The notes beneath the pieces are model-generated. The model saw only the letters and a program-made list of their open reading frames with translations, was not told where the DNA came from and ran no database searches. The translations under genes and the position numbers were made by a program. DNA of 64,000 bases, from the NCBI GenBank assembly GCA_026874595.1, contig CM049307.1, positions 58,350,870 through 58,414,869 on the forward strand, given 5' to 3'. The stretch's first letter is position 1. Each line of letters starts with the position of its first letter. The DNA comes from Sipunculus nudus (taxonomy: Eukaryota; Annelida; Sipuncula; Golfingiida; Sipunculidae). This document shows positions 1-11,238 of the stretch, in pieces.

Positions 1-982
1 TCGCCCGAAGGAGTGCCCTGAACGCCACCATTTCGAAAATCCAAGTCGGTGCCCAACAAAAGAAGTACAACAACGACACCAGTAGTAGCATCATTATGAC
101 ACGACGGTTCACGCGGTTACGGTGTTCTTCCATTTGGCGAATCTGGGCTCCTATGGTGACACGTGACCACAGGCGATGACCAATCCGAATGTAGCAAAAC
201 ATCATGGTACACAGGGGCGTTACAAATAATATCACAAGCATGCACCATCTGTAGATCTCCAGGCGAACTTTAACGCTTTCCGGCCTCATGCAAAACGACA
301 GTCCATACATCTGTGGTGGTTTATCGGTTGGTATGTTGATCTTGATCAGGTTGAAGTACCATATGCTTGGAAGAGAGATTGCGACGCCCAGAATCCATAT
401 CAGATACACAATACCTGTAGCTACAGCCATACTCTGGAAGTTCTTAACCTTGAGTGGATGCAAGATGGCCAGGTAACGGTCGTAAGCGATGCACACCAGA
501 GTCAGAGAGTTCACGGTAACCGAGACGTTCTGGATAAAAGGTACCGCCTTGCACCCGAAACTGCCTAAATGCCAGCTTAAGTTCCGTATGTAACTTAAGT
601 TTATAGGCATACAGAAGAAAGTAATGCAAAGGTCGCTTAGTGCAAGTGACAGGAGGAACAGATTGTTCACAGAGCGGACTGATCTATTCCGGATGTAGAT
701 CAAAACCACGCATGCGTTTCCCAAGAAAGCAATAATTATGATAATGATGTATAGCACAGTCAATGTTGTGGCGGCCCAAACAGGAAGTTCTTGATCATCC
801 GGTGTAATGGGAGTGATACGGTCCCCTAAATATTCCTTGCAAAATTCGTATTCGAATGTGTAGTTCTCACGCGGGACACTCTCTATTATTCGCCGACAAA
901 CCCATTCTAACAGCGGGTTCAGAGGTCCTTTCCCGTCTATGAAATCCAAAAATGGGAATGAGGTTGTGTTCGTCATCAACAT
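1..982 (-). CDS. Class A (rhodopsin-like) neuropeptide-type GPCR, 5' coding exon, truncated by window edge
   Basis: Reading down from the ATG at 982 gives 327 codons without a stop, running off base 1 before TM7. The extracellular N-terminus is about 68 residues with N-glycosylation sequons at N5 and N40 and two cysteines (29, 48). TM1 (about 69-97) has the GN pair with N89 in the 1.50 position. TM2 (about 106-126) has LSLALSD with D117 at 2.50. W137 and C144 mark the first extracellular loop and the conserved disulphide. TM3 ends in DRY (168-170). TM4 is about 188-208, ECL2 has a second cysteine in SFC, TM5 ends at FCYIRIGHRLW, and TM6 carries CWAP (309-312). The family couples peptide ligands to heterotrimeric G proteins at the plasma membrane; the ligand cannot be named from this. 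A second in-frame ATG lies at 976. An in-frame stop upstream (near 1045) supports this start. Confidence 0.92.
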   Translation of the reverse strand, partial: MLMTNTTSFPFLDFIDGKGPLNPLLEWVCRRIIESVPRENYTFEYEFCKEYLGDRITPITPDDQELPVWAATTLTVLYIIIIIIAFLGNACVVLIYIRNRSVRSVNNLFLLSLALSDLCITFFCMPINLSYIRNLSWHLGSFGCKAVPFIQNVSVTVNSLTLVCIAYDRYLAILHPLKVKNFQSMAVATGIVYLIWILGVAISLPSIWYFNLIKINIPTDKPPQMYGLSFCMRPESVKVRLEIYRWCMLVILFVTPLCTMMFCYIRIGHRLWSRVTIGAQIRQMEEHRNRVNRRVIMMLLLVSLLYFFCWAPTWIFEMVAFRALLRA

Positions 983-1056
983 ATTAATTTTTATTGATGC
1001 ACAGATGACGAAAATGTGATTTCTGTACAGTCTTCTAATGACGTATCATTTGTAAC
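983..1056 (-). other. 5' UTR part of the GPCR exon, bounded by a splice acceptor
   Basis: On the minus strand a pyrimidine-rich tract ending TTTCTCTTACAG immediately precedes GTTACAAATG at 1056, a good acceptor. Between it and the ATG at 982 the GPCR frame has a stop (TGA in AAATGATAC), so this segment is untranslated leader. The coding start is therefore in this exon and at least one non-coding exon lies upstream. Confidence 0.5.
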
Positions 1057-1540
1057 CTGTAAGAGAAAACGAGGTATATTGATATTTATAATGATACAAA
1101 ATATATATTTGAAATTAAAGTTTTGAAATACAAGGTGTTCTTAAATCGAAGTATATAACAAGGTGTTGAAAAGCTACAAACTACGCAATTTATTTCTTTT
1201 ATACCACTCCCATAATATGCCTATCATACAACTGAAGAGGTAATATATATGAGTTAATAAAATATAGGCAGGACATCGCAAACATATGGTGTGTAGCAAA
1301 TTTCTATTTATTATGGCATATTGAATTCAACTTGGAGTATTAAAGAAATTATATAAACAGAGATATTTCTCATATTTAAACAGATATCAGCAATGATTTT
1401 GCGTAAATATTTAAAATTGTGCAATGTTGAATATTGAATTAATATCTTACGATAAAAATAGGTTATATAAAGCACAACCTTTTCATAATGGAGAAACCAC
1501 CTAGACTTTAAAAAATCAGAAATACACTATAAACATTTAC
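1057..1540 (-). other. Candidate 5' UTR intron of the GPCR gene
   Basis: The minus strand shows a donor-like TTTCAG|GTAAATG with the exon ending at 1541, and the acceptor at 1057/1056, giving a 484-bp AT-rich intron. The upstream exon would lie from 1541 towards about 1700. The pairing is inferred; other upstream donors are possible. Confidence 0.3.
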
Positions 1541-1560
1541 CTGAAACGGACTGGCCATAG

Positions 1561-3915
1561 GTGCACCCGACGTCTGCTACAAGCCAAAACTGACCAGTGG
1601 ATTTGGGAGCAGTATATTAAATTGCCCGTTACGTATGCTTGATAAGTGGGGAGGCATTAGGGCATTCGATGCCAGCAGTTGATGACAAAGCTAACAGGCG
1701 GGCCGGAAGAATAGCGATAATGCTAAGTGAACGAGCGGGGTTGACCATGACGTGCCAGTCACGTGATTGATGTACATTACAGTTCCCTTTGCTGACCAGC
1801 TGTTGCCGGGTTACCTCTCAAACTGCTTCCCTTGATTGCAATTATTTCCATTTCCGCACCTCTCTCACCTCGTCAATTAGAAGTTATCATAGATTGCGAT
1901 AATATCTTCTCTGCATTGAAATGCTTAAGGTAATTACATTCCCTCACTGTAAATGATCCCTGGAATATAGCATAAATTTTCCTATTTCTTCGATATAAAA
2001 TATTTATCACAGGGAAGCATTTGCTCATTAATTGAAACGTTATTAGACGACACCAGATGTCTTTGAAGAGTGATATTCTGTAGTGTTGAAACGAGCGGTA
2101 ACGTGAAACTGATCAAACAATTTTATCCTCAGTATTTAACGTCCGAGTGAACCAAATAGTAAAACTAGAACACATGTGCTATCGCCCATCACTTATTTAA
2201 AGTCTTTTTGTCTAATATATATTTTACTCTTGAATTTAATTAAATTATTTTGACAAATTTTGAGATCATAAACTTCTTAACGACGTAGATGATAAATGAA
2301 ATGTGGAAAAGGGGTACATTCTGAAAGAACAAAACAGAGAGAGAGAGAAAAAAAAGGTAAAAACACAAAAAACATGCTGCTTTATATATAAATCATATAA
2401 GTGTTATTCATATAAACATGTTCCTCACGATCATTTAGGCAAAAAGAATGTTGGCTTCTCAGAAACTCCTTTTTTTATAAATCACTGCGGGCGGCAGTTG
2501 TTTTACCTTTTTATTGCAGATGCTCGATAAAATTTTAAATTTCAGTCAAATCAAAAGTCAACATGACAATATCAGAATTGTTTCGTTGATTAGCTTAAAG
2601 CTTAACATAAATAAGGAAATATTATTAAAATTTCATTATCTTATGTTTTTTAAAGAAATGTCGGAGCGACTCCGGCTGAAAATCGTAAAGTGCTACTGTA
2701 AATGAAATACAATGAGGTTGGGGGAGGTGGGGGAAGGGGACTGACGCGCTTGGTGTATGAAAAACAAACCTTTTTGGCTTTATTAGTTGTACCTGGACTC
2801 CTCTGAAAAGGAAATACAAACTGTTTATCAAATAGGTCCTCATACAGAAACTGTTTAAAATAAAGTTTTGCCTATGCTAGTTGACATAAAATGTGAAATC
2901 AATTATTCTACTCACACTGTCGTGACAAGATGCTGTTATATTAAAAATAGTTATCCTTTATTTTTCCTAACAGCTCTATTCCTATGGGGAATGTTTATGT
3001 CCCACTTATAGGAGAATTAGTTGAATAAATATAATAGAAATGTGGATGGAAAAAGTGTAAATGTTCTGCATGCAAATTGTAATTACGAACCTTTTGTACT
3101 AAAAGAAGACGCAATATTCTGCATTCGTGACAGTCATAAATTTTTGGGAGAGGTAAATTGTCGCCGACAATGCACTCATTTATTTATTTTAAGCACTAGA
3201 TTTTTCTTTGGGTATTGAAACGTGCCGTGTATACCACAACCAAACAGAATTATTTTGTCGGCGCTTTTGACGGTTTCACAAGTATTAAGTTTGTCATTTT
3301 TATATTGGTGGCTTAGTTGGCCAAAAGCGAAGTCAGAGACGAAGGATGACCAGAAGGCTGATCCACATAATATTATAGACAATATAAAAAAAGCATGAAG
3401 CACAAAATATAAAATGCTTAACTAGAAATATGTATTTTAAAACATGCAAGCCTGTAAAATCTGCGGGTCCCTCTTGTAGGGTGCTCCAAAAACCATGTTC
3501 ACATTCACATATTCGGCCCATATGTAAAGGTTCATTCGTGCATAACTGACTGTACATTTGTGAATATTCCTTGATGACGTTTCTGACTCTAGATCATATG
3601 TTGGATCCGCACCAAAGTCTATTGGATAATTCATCGGCCTATTCCTGAAATTCCCTGAAATTTCATGAGACTGCGTGAGTTATGTATAAACAATCACACA
3701 CACACACAAAACACAAGCTTGGATGAAGGCACCCCCTCCCTGAGGAGGCCATAAAAACATATGTCCAACACAAGGGTCTAAAGTAAAATGCCAATGTTAC
3801 ATGAAAGGCTAGGACCCATTAGTTGCTTTAATCAATTAAATCCATTTGAAAGCAATATTGATGTGCTGTTTTAATTAGTCACAAACAGAAGTTGTTTGAT
3901 AGTCATATACGGTAT
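1561..3915. other. Intergenic DNA, presumed upstream region of the GPCR gene
   Basis: AT-rich sequence with no ORF longer than about 75 codons and no recognisable domain. It may include the GPCR promoter, but no convincing core promoter was identified. A purine-rich G tract lies near 2716-2740 and a short CA run near 3696-3708. Confidence 0.5.
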
Positions 3916-3918
3916 ATA

Positions 3919-4310
3919 CATGTAGACTGGCCCAGTCAATGAAATGACTCTGACAGAGATATCAAACGGCTCTCACTGTGTTGCACTTAGTGCCGGTACT
4001 GCTACCACGCGGCAACTTACATAAGTAATTACCATTCTCTGACCCTCTTATTTCATTGACTGGTAAACTTGGGCCGTACCGGACAGTCAGCGCCACACAT
4101 CACCGCCTCGCTGAACTAAGGTCTTTCCCAGTGACGTAAGGAGTAGTTATATTGGTCTTTCTTTATATTGATCTTTTTTTCAAAACCAACATGGTTAATT
4201 CAGTAACCGGCTATTGTGGGCTCCCGGCTTGCTATTTATATTCCCATTTTATCAGTAAAAATATGTTTAGGTCCTCGGCTATTTTGAGTACGGCAAGATT
4301 TTTAACACTT
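3919..4310 (+). repeat. Interspersed repeat R1, copy 1
   Basis: About 390 bp, beginning GTAGACTGGCCCAGTCAATG and ending near GAGTACGGCAAGATTTTTAACAC, that recurs at 16588-16986 in the same orientation. Near its start AGTCAATGAAAT is matched in inverse by ATTTCATTGACT about 110 bp later, so the first third can fold. No coding frame. A non-autonomous element or SINE-like repeat is likely; the class is not assigned. Confidence 0.7.
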
Positions 4311-4639
4311 TATAACCCTCAGCCTCAGTGAGTCAGTGTGTCACCGTTTATCAGACAATTGCTAATCGCAGCAGGCCGGTTTTCGAATGTGTCTCCAGCT
4401 CAGCCAATCAGCGTGAGATATTGAGGCCACACGCGACGAACGCAGTCAAACTGTTATTCATGTACCGGCTGACTGAAACGATCACGACGTTCAGCGTGTT
4501 GACAACTCAACAGTAGCAAAACTTTCATGTGTAACTTCAACACTAACAAATACACAGTATAAAATCGATGCGACATTGTCTACAGTACACTTAAATTTGC
4601 CCATGGACCGTATGTTCGAACAGCAGAGATATATCATAG

Positions 4640-4925
4640 GACACGCTTCCTCTCATTTTATATCCTGGCGTTAATCAGGCCCGATTACTTCTGCACCTGC
4701 GGGCCCTGGGTTGATGATCATTCCACCGGGGACCTCCGAAAGGCGCACTCGTTTGTGAGTGAAACACGGCCGTTGGGCCCCGTCTTCCCATTAAGCCTGC
4801 AGAGCGCTCACCCTGGGTGGGGGCCGACCGTGAAGAACCTCACCGCCTCGGCTGAGATTCGAACTCACGATCTCCCGGCTTTGAGTCCGGCGCTTTACCC
4901 CTGAGCCACAGATGCCAGTCCGCCA
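4640..4925 (-). mobile_element. tRNA-derived SINE, copy 1
   Basis: The minus strand starts with a tRNA-like head: a box A sequence TGGCTCAGGGGTAAAGCG at 4908-4891 and a box B sequence GAGTTCGAATC at 4866-4856, spaced as in an RNA polymerase III internal promoter. A GC-rich body and a tail ending AGAGGAAGCGTGTC follow. The body and tail recur at 48050-48338, which shows this is a dispersed SINE and not a lone tRNA gene. The region beyond the tRNA head cannot fold as a tRNA. Confidence 0.8.
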
Positions 4926-6220
4926 TACGGACTTTACAGGGCTTTCGTGATCAGAGCTAGAACTGATCGAGTTACGTCGCGTCTATCGGTACATGGAATC
5001 ACGTTTCATTTGAAGCATTTTAGCAGTAAACATCAATAAACTGAAGCCCAGGCAGGGCTATATATACATGCTGTCTCCTACATCATATTTAAATGTTTTT
5101 TCTGCAACCAAGAAATGTAACTTTCTTTTCAGCTAAATGTGTGATCTATTGTTAAATAGTATTGTGCAGCATTCATCTGGGATGTGTTACTTGGATGTAC
5201 ACCGTAATGTATACTGTGATGTTTTAAAGGACAATTTTATATCTGGTGTTCTACTTAAAGGCTTTGTTACCATCTCTATTTTTGTTTCCGTTTGACCTTG
5301 AAAATGGCATTGAGAACGTTACTTGGACTCTACTCTAAGTTTTCATTACCACAACAGTGCTATATAAAATAAACGGCACTTTTAAAAGCGGTGTACAGGA
5401 GATAATGGCTCTGTAGATACGATCACGAATATCCTGGTCCAACGGACTAAATACTAATAACCTGAAGCACATTTGACTGTGTACTTCATTTGGACACATT
5501 TGCGCTGTGTGTATCTTAATTGAAGTCATTATCAAAAGACACCCACAGTAATTTTACAGATTTACGACAAAATTATGATTGCAATGTGTTAGCTGTCGAA
5601 ATGCTTAATTACATTAAAGCCACCCATTAGAAATTTCGGAAATTAATGTGGATCAGCTTATCAATTCTACAAATACAGCTCTAAATCATTTCACAGTGCA
5701 TAGTAGATGATTGTGACAAAGTATATATCTATTAACACAAACAGTTTCATCAGTATGATTAAAAAGGCCAACACACACTGACATCAAGGGTCAAATCTGG
5801 CAAAATTCACTACACTTTGTTTAACAATACATCTTGAGCAATTAATGTGCGGCTCTGACTGGCAAACGTTCCAAGATGCCTGCTAATGATATGCATTGGT
5901 ACGGAAACAAAAGTTGCATTACAAAAATGGAGGTGGTTCCTAAGTAAATAAATATATAATTCATTTTAAACAGGGATGTTAGAGGGTCCCCTGTACCACA
6001 CACTACATTTATTGGACTACCTTTTAACGTACCCAAAGTGCCTTTAATACATTTGGATATTAAGAAAATAAAACACAATAAAACATTTATATTATATGAC
6101 TAATACATAATGATAGAAATCGCCTATTTCGTCATTGTGGCAGTTATTTTTAGAGCCATTCTGAATGTTTCAGTATCCGTTTTAACTTTTAATGTGGAAC
6201 TTCCATCCAGGGTCTTCTGC
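4926..6220. other. Intergenic DNA without recognised features
   Basis: AT-rich, with only short chance ORFs on both strands; none has recognisable motifs. No RNA gene or repeat shared with the rest of the window was seen. Confidence 0.5.
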
Positions 6221-6224
6221 AGAA

Positions 6225-6440
6225 GTGGATCCAGAGGAGTTAGGGGTCCAGGGGGTTCGGACCCCCCCCCCCCCCCCCCCAACTTTTTTTAAGGGGTTCA
6301 GACCAATTATTGTGGACTGGACCCCCCTTTCACGGGCTTGGGTACTTTTTTCAGGTTTTATCGTTAGTTCTCCTGACTTGGACCCCTCCTTTTCCTAAAT
6401 CCTGGTTCCCCCCTGTCCTGATACCCAAAACTCGCTCCGG
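6225..6440 (+). repeat. GGATCCAG-type interspersed repeat with poly-C tract
   Basis: Starts AGAAGTGGATCCAGAGGAG and continues with runs such as GGGGTCCAGGGGG, a C tract of about 20 bases near 6260-6280, then GGACCCCCC and similar. The terminal motif matches the GGGGCGGATCCAG end seen at 50479 and 52941. No coding content; ORFs through it are proline-rich artefacts of the C tract. Confidence 0.5.
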
Positions 6441-7465
6441 AAACAACATTATTATAAGCAAATATTCGTTATTAATGGACCTATTATTCTGCATATTACA
6501 AAATGTGGCCATGTTTATTCTGTTATAATTTAAAGTGTCTTAAAGACACTTTGAGGGTCACTTTACACCGCTTCCATTTGTCTTGATTCAGAGTAGTAAA
6601 AACGTTGCTGTCTAAACTAAAACACACTTTTACGTTGTACTTTTCATACTTTTCAGTGTAAAAAATTATGAACATTATTATTACGTGGCTTGGGTACGTT
6701 GCACTTGCCACAAAATATCCCTAAAGCTTAAGGTTACCGAATGTACCTTGTTTTTATTGATGGAAACACTATACCCGTTCAGGTTTAATTTTCTTCGGTT
6801 TGACCTTGTAAATGACTTAGAAAATTACCTTAAAGGTTAACATGTAGGGTGGCATCCACCTAAATCCTTTCCATTACTGTTTGTTGGTTTATCTGGCATG
6901 GATGCCTGATAATTAACAAGCAATGTCCTCAAAAGTGAAAAATTGACCTTAGCTGGCCCATTTTTGAGTTTGACCTTAAAAATGATCTTGAAGTTCAAAA
7001 TTTCAGCTGGCATCCACCCACACGTTTTTTCTTCATTCCATGGCTGATTTCGTCAGGTGGCAAAATCTGAATATGGGCTCTAGAAAACATTGTGTGCACA
7101 TCTCAGAGTAGAAGCTGCCAGCCATGATATCTGGTTAAATGGATTCCTTAGCGATAGAAATAGGATGGTTGTCATTTTAAATATGCCTTAGATGATTTTT
7201 ATTGACGCTTTTGATAATCGAGTGAAAGTCGAGTGAAAGTCAGGTTATGCATATGAGGCAAATAAATATCAACTATTAAAAGGAACATTCATGTGAAAAA
7301 TAATACATACTAATGTTCATGCCACACCAAAGAGTGAAGGATTGAAATAAAGATGTGTATATAACCGTTGCATTTACTGTTTCAAGTATTGTCTGGAGAG
7401 AGTAAAACATGCACATTATCCAATTAGCCCTAAGTTATTTTTCCTAAGGGAATCACTTCAAGCTC
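6441..7465. other. Intergenic DNA without recognised features
   Basis: No gene or clear repeat family. Short phrases such as GACCTTGAAAATG-like tracts resemble internal text of the Helentron-like repeats elsewhere, so old repeat debris is possible. Confidence 0.4.
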
Positions 7466-7651
7466 TCAAGCTAATAATATGTGGTGAGTAGTCCTAATCT
7501 GGTCATCTTTATCATCAGTAAACGAGTTCCTGCACCATGTTGCACGAGCACAACCACAAGCACCTGTACAGTATATGTCCCTCCTACGGCAGAGGCAACA
7601 CCTTGTGCTGCATTGTGTGCCTTCCTCTCTGAAACTGTCAATGCAATCCAA
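7466..7651 (-). pseudogene. Possible decayed cysteine-rich (CXC-like) coding fragment
   Basis: The minus frame encodes a short stretch with regularly spaced cysteines (CCLCRRRDIYCTGACGCARA, then WCRNS). That spacing resembles the zinc-binding cysteine-rich tails found on some transposon-derived proteins and in tesmin/TSO1-type CXC domains. An overlapping minus frame (7707-7471) and the opposite strand are also open, so coding status is uncertain. No neighbouring domain was found. Confidence 0.25.
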
Positions 7652-7943
7652 CTGGCCTGCACAGGCTCTGTGGTGAGTAGTTCGGGTAGAAGAGTACCAT
7701 CAACCATGTGCCAACCAGTGGAGATTGGTGAAGTTAGCTGCGGGTGTGGACATTTTTTTGGAACACTTTCTATGCAGACTTCTTTCCCTTCGTCATTCCA
7801 GGACTCTAAGCCTGCATTTCTTGAACACCCTTCGTGAATTTCTCCAGAAATTAGAGGGCGGTTTTTGCTGACATTTTTGATAATTTTAAGAATAGCTCTG
7901 TTTGGCTAAATGTTCTTACTAAGGCAACTTTCTTGGTAGCAGG

Positions 7944-8034
7944 TTTTAGCTCAGCTGACTGAAAGCCATCTGAGCTATAACGATCACTCTTTTTCCGGCG
8001 TCCGTCCGTCTGTCTGTCCGTCTGTACGTCTGTC

Positions 8035-8070
<36 letters not shown>

Positions 8071-8572
8071 TGTCTGTCCGTCTGTCTGTCCGTCCGTTAA
8101 CCAGACACAAATCGTAACTGCTGGACCTAGAATCTTCTTGACATACTGTGAGGTTTATGAAAAATCTCCTTTAAAACCTGAAATTAGGTCTCTGTTACCC
8201 ATATCCGCCGAGCTATGGGGCTCAGAAGTACCCTTCAGAATAATTGAAAATTTGACACAAAAGATTCAGTATCTCAACAACTAATGCATTGATCACCATA
8301 ATTCTGTGCAGGCATTCTTTTTGATAAACAATTGTTTCATCAGTTCTTTGAGACTGGTTTGAACCAGTTGCAAATGTTCAGTCATGCCTGGTATCACTAT
8401 TGTGCCCTAAACCATCAACAGATGTGCTTTATGCATACAAATCTTCCTGCCCCTCCCAAAAATTTTAACAACAGATGCAATCATTTCCTTCTAAGTAAGA
8501 CAACAGTTGTAAACATAAGGTCATTATCTCATGCTTGTCAGCTGAGCGTCATGACCTTCCCTGAAAACCCCT
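7944..8572 (+). mobile_element. Helentron-like non-autonomous element, family H2, copy 1
   Basis: Begins TTTTAGCTCAGCTGACTGAA, followed by CATCTGAGCTATA and a (GTCC/GTCTGTCT)n tract at 8000-8097. The inverse subterminal motif GTCAGCTGAGC lies at 8537-8547, then ATGACC. This is the layout of HINE/DINE-1 elements: subterminal inverted repeat, 5' microsatellite, non-coding body. It abuts a second copy head to tail. Identity of the family is inferred. Confidence 0.65.
8000..8097 (+). repeat. (GTCC/GTCT)n microsatellite
   Basis: Nearly uninterrupted tetranucleotide tract of GTCC and GTCT units near the 5' end of H2 copy 1, matching the microsatellite position in other H2 and H1 copies. Confidence 0.9.
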
Positions 8573-9297
8573 TTTTAACTTAGTTGACTGTAAGTCATCT
8601 GAGCTATAGGAATCACGTACCCTTTGTCCGTCATCCGTCTGTCCGGCCGGCCATTAACAGGGCACAAATCGAAACCATTAAGCCTAGATAATGAACATCT
8701 GCATCCTCAGAAATCCTCTGAAGTTCTCCTCAGAACCCTGAAATTAGGTCACTGTGACCTATATTCTTTAACCTTTGAATTGTGTAACCCCCCCCCCCCC
8801 CCCCAGATTAATTAAAAAGTACACACTAATTGCCAGATTCCTCAGAAACGCCTTAATGGATTGTCTTCAAATTTGGTGTGCTTATACGTCTTAATGAACC
8901 TTAGCTACTGGGCATGAATGGTGGCGCCACCTGCATTATCTTAATTTTCACAAGTTTTACCTGTATGTTTTAGAACACTAGGTCTGTTAACAAGGCATAA
9001 ATCGTACCCGTAATGGCTAGAATTATGAACCTGATATTAGGTTACTGTGACTTATATTCTCTAAGTTACGGGGGTGTTTGAGTACCCCAGAAATATTGTA
9101 ACAAGCAAATACAAATCACCAGATTTCTTAGGAAAGCTGGATGGTTTGTTATTAAATTTGCTAGCTTATAGGTCTTTATAAATTAAGCTAATATCCATGG
9201 ATGATGATGCTACTTACTTAATTAGTTGCCTGTGCATGGACATATTGTCAACATGTCAATCGGCTGAGCGTTATGAACCATGGGTCGCTTGTTCTAG
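8573..9297 (+). mobile_element. Helentron-like element, family H2, copy 2
   Basis: Starts TTTTAACTTAGTTGACTGTA with GTCATCTGAGCTATAGG and a short GTCCGTC-type tract. It contains the H2 core motif GGTGGCGCCACC near 8931, the subterminal CGGCTGAGCG, an imperfect 3' hairpin (ACCATGGGT) and ends GTTCTAG at 9297 followed by TTT. The CTAG end plus hairpin is the same 3' signature as family H1. The body is more degraded than copy 1. Confidence 0.6.
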
Positions 9298-10829
9298 TTT
9301 GGCTTTTTGCTGACCCCTGTATATGCCTCATATGGATCAAATAACATGTTCATTCTTTCGTTGGAAAAATTATTTTTGATAAGTCGCAAACCATCAAGGA
9401 CAATACTTGTAAAATTTATATTGGTATAAAAGCTATGTACATATTACTTCTAATCAGGCAAGTAATATGGAAAAATGTTATATTAATTTTATTCCAGAAA
9501 AACTACTGAAATTAGTGTACCAATAGTAATTAGCAACTATAATTAAGTGAAGTTTGCATACACAATTGTAAAAAACACATGCAACATATATGCGTGCACA
9601 GTTTGCAAAGCAGGATGTGTAGCAAAAGCTTAGACTCCTTAGTAGCTCTAGGTACAGAATAAAATACCAACTCACAATATTATAGTACATTCAGGTTAGT
9701 AGCCATTATCTTTAAAACATTAACAACCGTTTATACGTGCACTTGACATGCATTTGTAAATGTCTATGTGAAATTAAGTGTCACGTATTTTTGGTGAAAT
9801 TAAGATATTACCTGTTTTTTTTCCGTATGCCTCAAAAATGACTATAAAATAATTATTGGAGATGACAACCTGTCTAAAACAGTTGTTGTAATATCCAAAA
9901 ATAATAATAACTAGGTTGGCAAATTCTGATCTGAGGTGTGATCAGGTTTTACAATTCCAGGATTCGCCCCCTGACTAATTGATCTACCATAGATGCCTGC
10001 TATTAACAAGCAATACTGAATGATAAATGCCACCGTCCTTTAATAATTAAGGCTTTATGTAATTTCTGAGCCGAGAAAAAAAATGATATTATATGGTACG
10101 CAATAAACGTGCTGGTAATTGCTATTGAGTCCAAATGTTTTCACTGTTACCATTTGAATTCTTTATGTAGGCATCCTAAGCTTTCCAAAAATACTAATTT
10201 TGTTTAGTTGTGGTTGGAGTGCACGGTGGACCCTGGTAGTCCATGGCCTATCACATGATTTTGTCGATGTGTACTCTATATTTGCTGGATTTACCTATTT
10301 TATTTTTGTAATTTACACTTCTCCTGCCAAATAGCTCGATTTCGGCGTTAAAGCGTGCTGTGCAATGTATGTGGACCGGAGGTTTATCATACATAGACCT
10401 TCTGTGTGGAGAATGAACACAAGGGTAAGATACAATGTCAAAAAGGACATTACCCGGCCGATAATCAGGGTGAAAGCAGACCCCCCATCAAGATTTCATT
10501 AATTGAACTGTGTTCCATACTTTAAGTAGTTATCCACTTTAAATCCATCATTTATAGTCCCTACAAAAACACATTATTTCTTACCTTAAGTGGTTTCCCA
10601 TCTTAGATACATCATTTAATCCTTGCGAAACATTATAGAATCTATAATCTCTTTTACATCTACCGTCTTACTACTGACAAGTGTCATAACACCGCACACC
10701 CTTATTGAGGCAGTATCACACTGAAAATCTGTATTTTAACTTTCAGATTTTATTTTGCCAAAATTCCTCATATCATTTAATACAAAACATCTCCCCCCCC
10801 CCCCTCCAAAAAAAAAAACAAAAAAAAAC
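9298..10829. other. Intergenic DNA without recognised features
   Basis: AT-rich; no coding or repeat structure recognised. A C-rich then A-rich low-complexity stretch (10793-10829) precedes the MITE. Confidence 0.5.
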
Positions 10830-11238
10830 TAGGGCTATATCAATAATACCGATATATCGATGCATATCGATACGCAACATCGATACGGTTACCGATACGC
10901 TGCGCTTGCTGTATCGTACCGATGAAACACAAGGTGTTTTTTATTTATTATATTGACCGTTGAAGATTCAAACTAGATCACATATTGTCGTATCATTGAC
11001 TGGATGAGGAATGTGTATACAGGTCTCGGTGCTTCCATGCCAAGCCGGTGCGTGTGAGCGATGATAGACTAATAAATCACGGTATTTTTTATTTGTTAAA
11101 AAAACTGTATCCAAAAACCTTTTAATAAGAATTGATACACAAAGAAAACTTAAGCGTACCGTCAATACGTATCGGGTATCGCTTTACTTTATCGCAATAC
11201 GTATCCTACCTAAATGTGATGACCGATACCCAGCCCTA
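10830..11238. mobile_element. hAT-like MITE with CGATA-rich ends
   Basis: A 409-bp segment bounded by inverted TAGGGCT (10830-10836) and AGCCCTA (11232-11238). Both flanks inside are rich in ACCGATA/TATCGAT words. The TAGGGCT-type terminus with GATA-rich subterminal sequence resembles hAT termini. No clear 8-bp target duplication is visible, so the class is tentative. Non-coding. Confidence 0.5.

Noticed and set aside
4850-4916. Functional tRNA gene on the minus strand
   Set aside because: A and B boxes are present, but the body and tail continue as a SINE that recurs at 48050-48338; the acceptor stem is not closed.
6110-6398. Proline-rich ORFs
   Set aside because: Produced by poly-C tracts in an interspersed repeat.
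7481-7837. 118-codon plus-strand ORF as a gene
   Set aside because: The antisense cysteine-patterned frame explains the composition better, and the frame runs into unrelated sequence without domain support.
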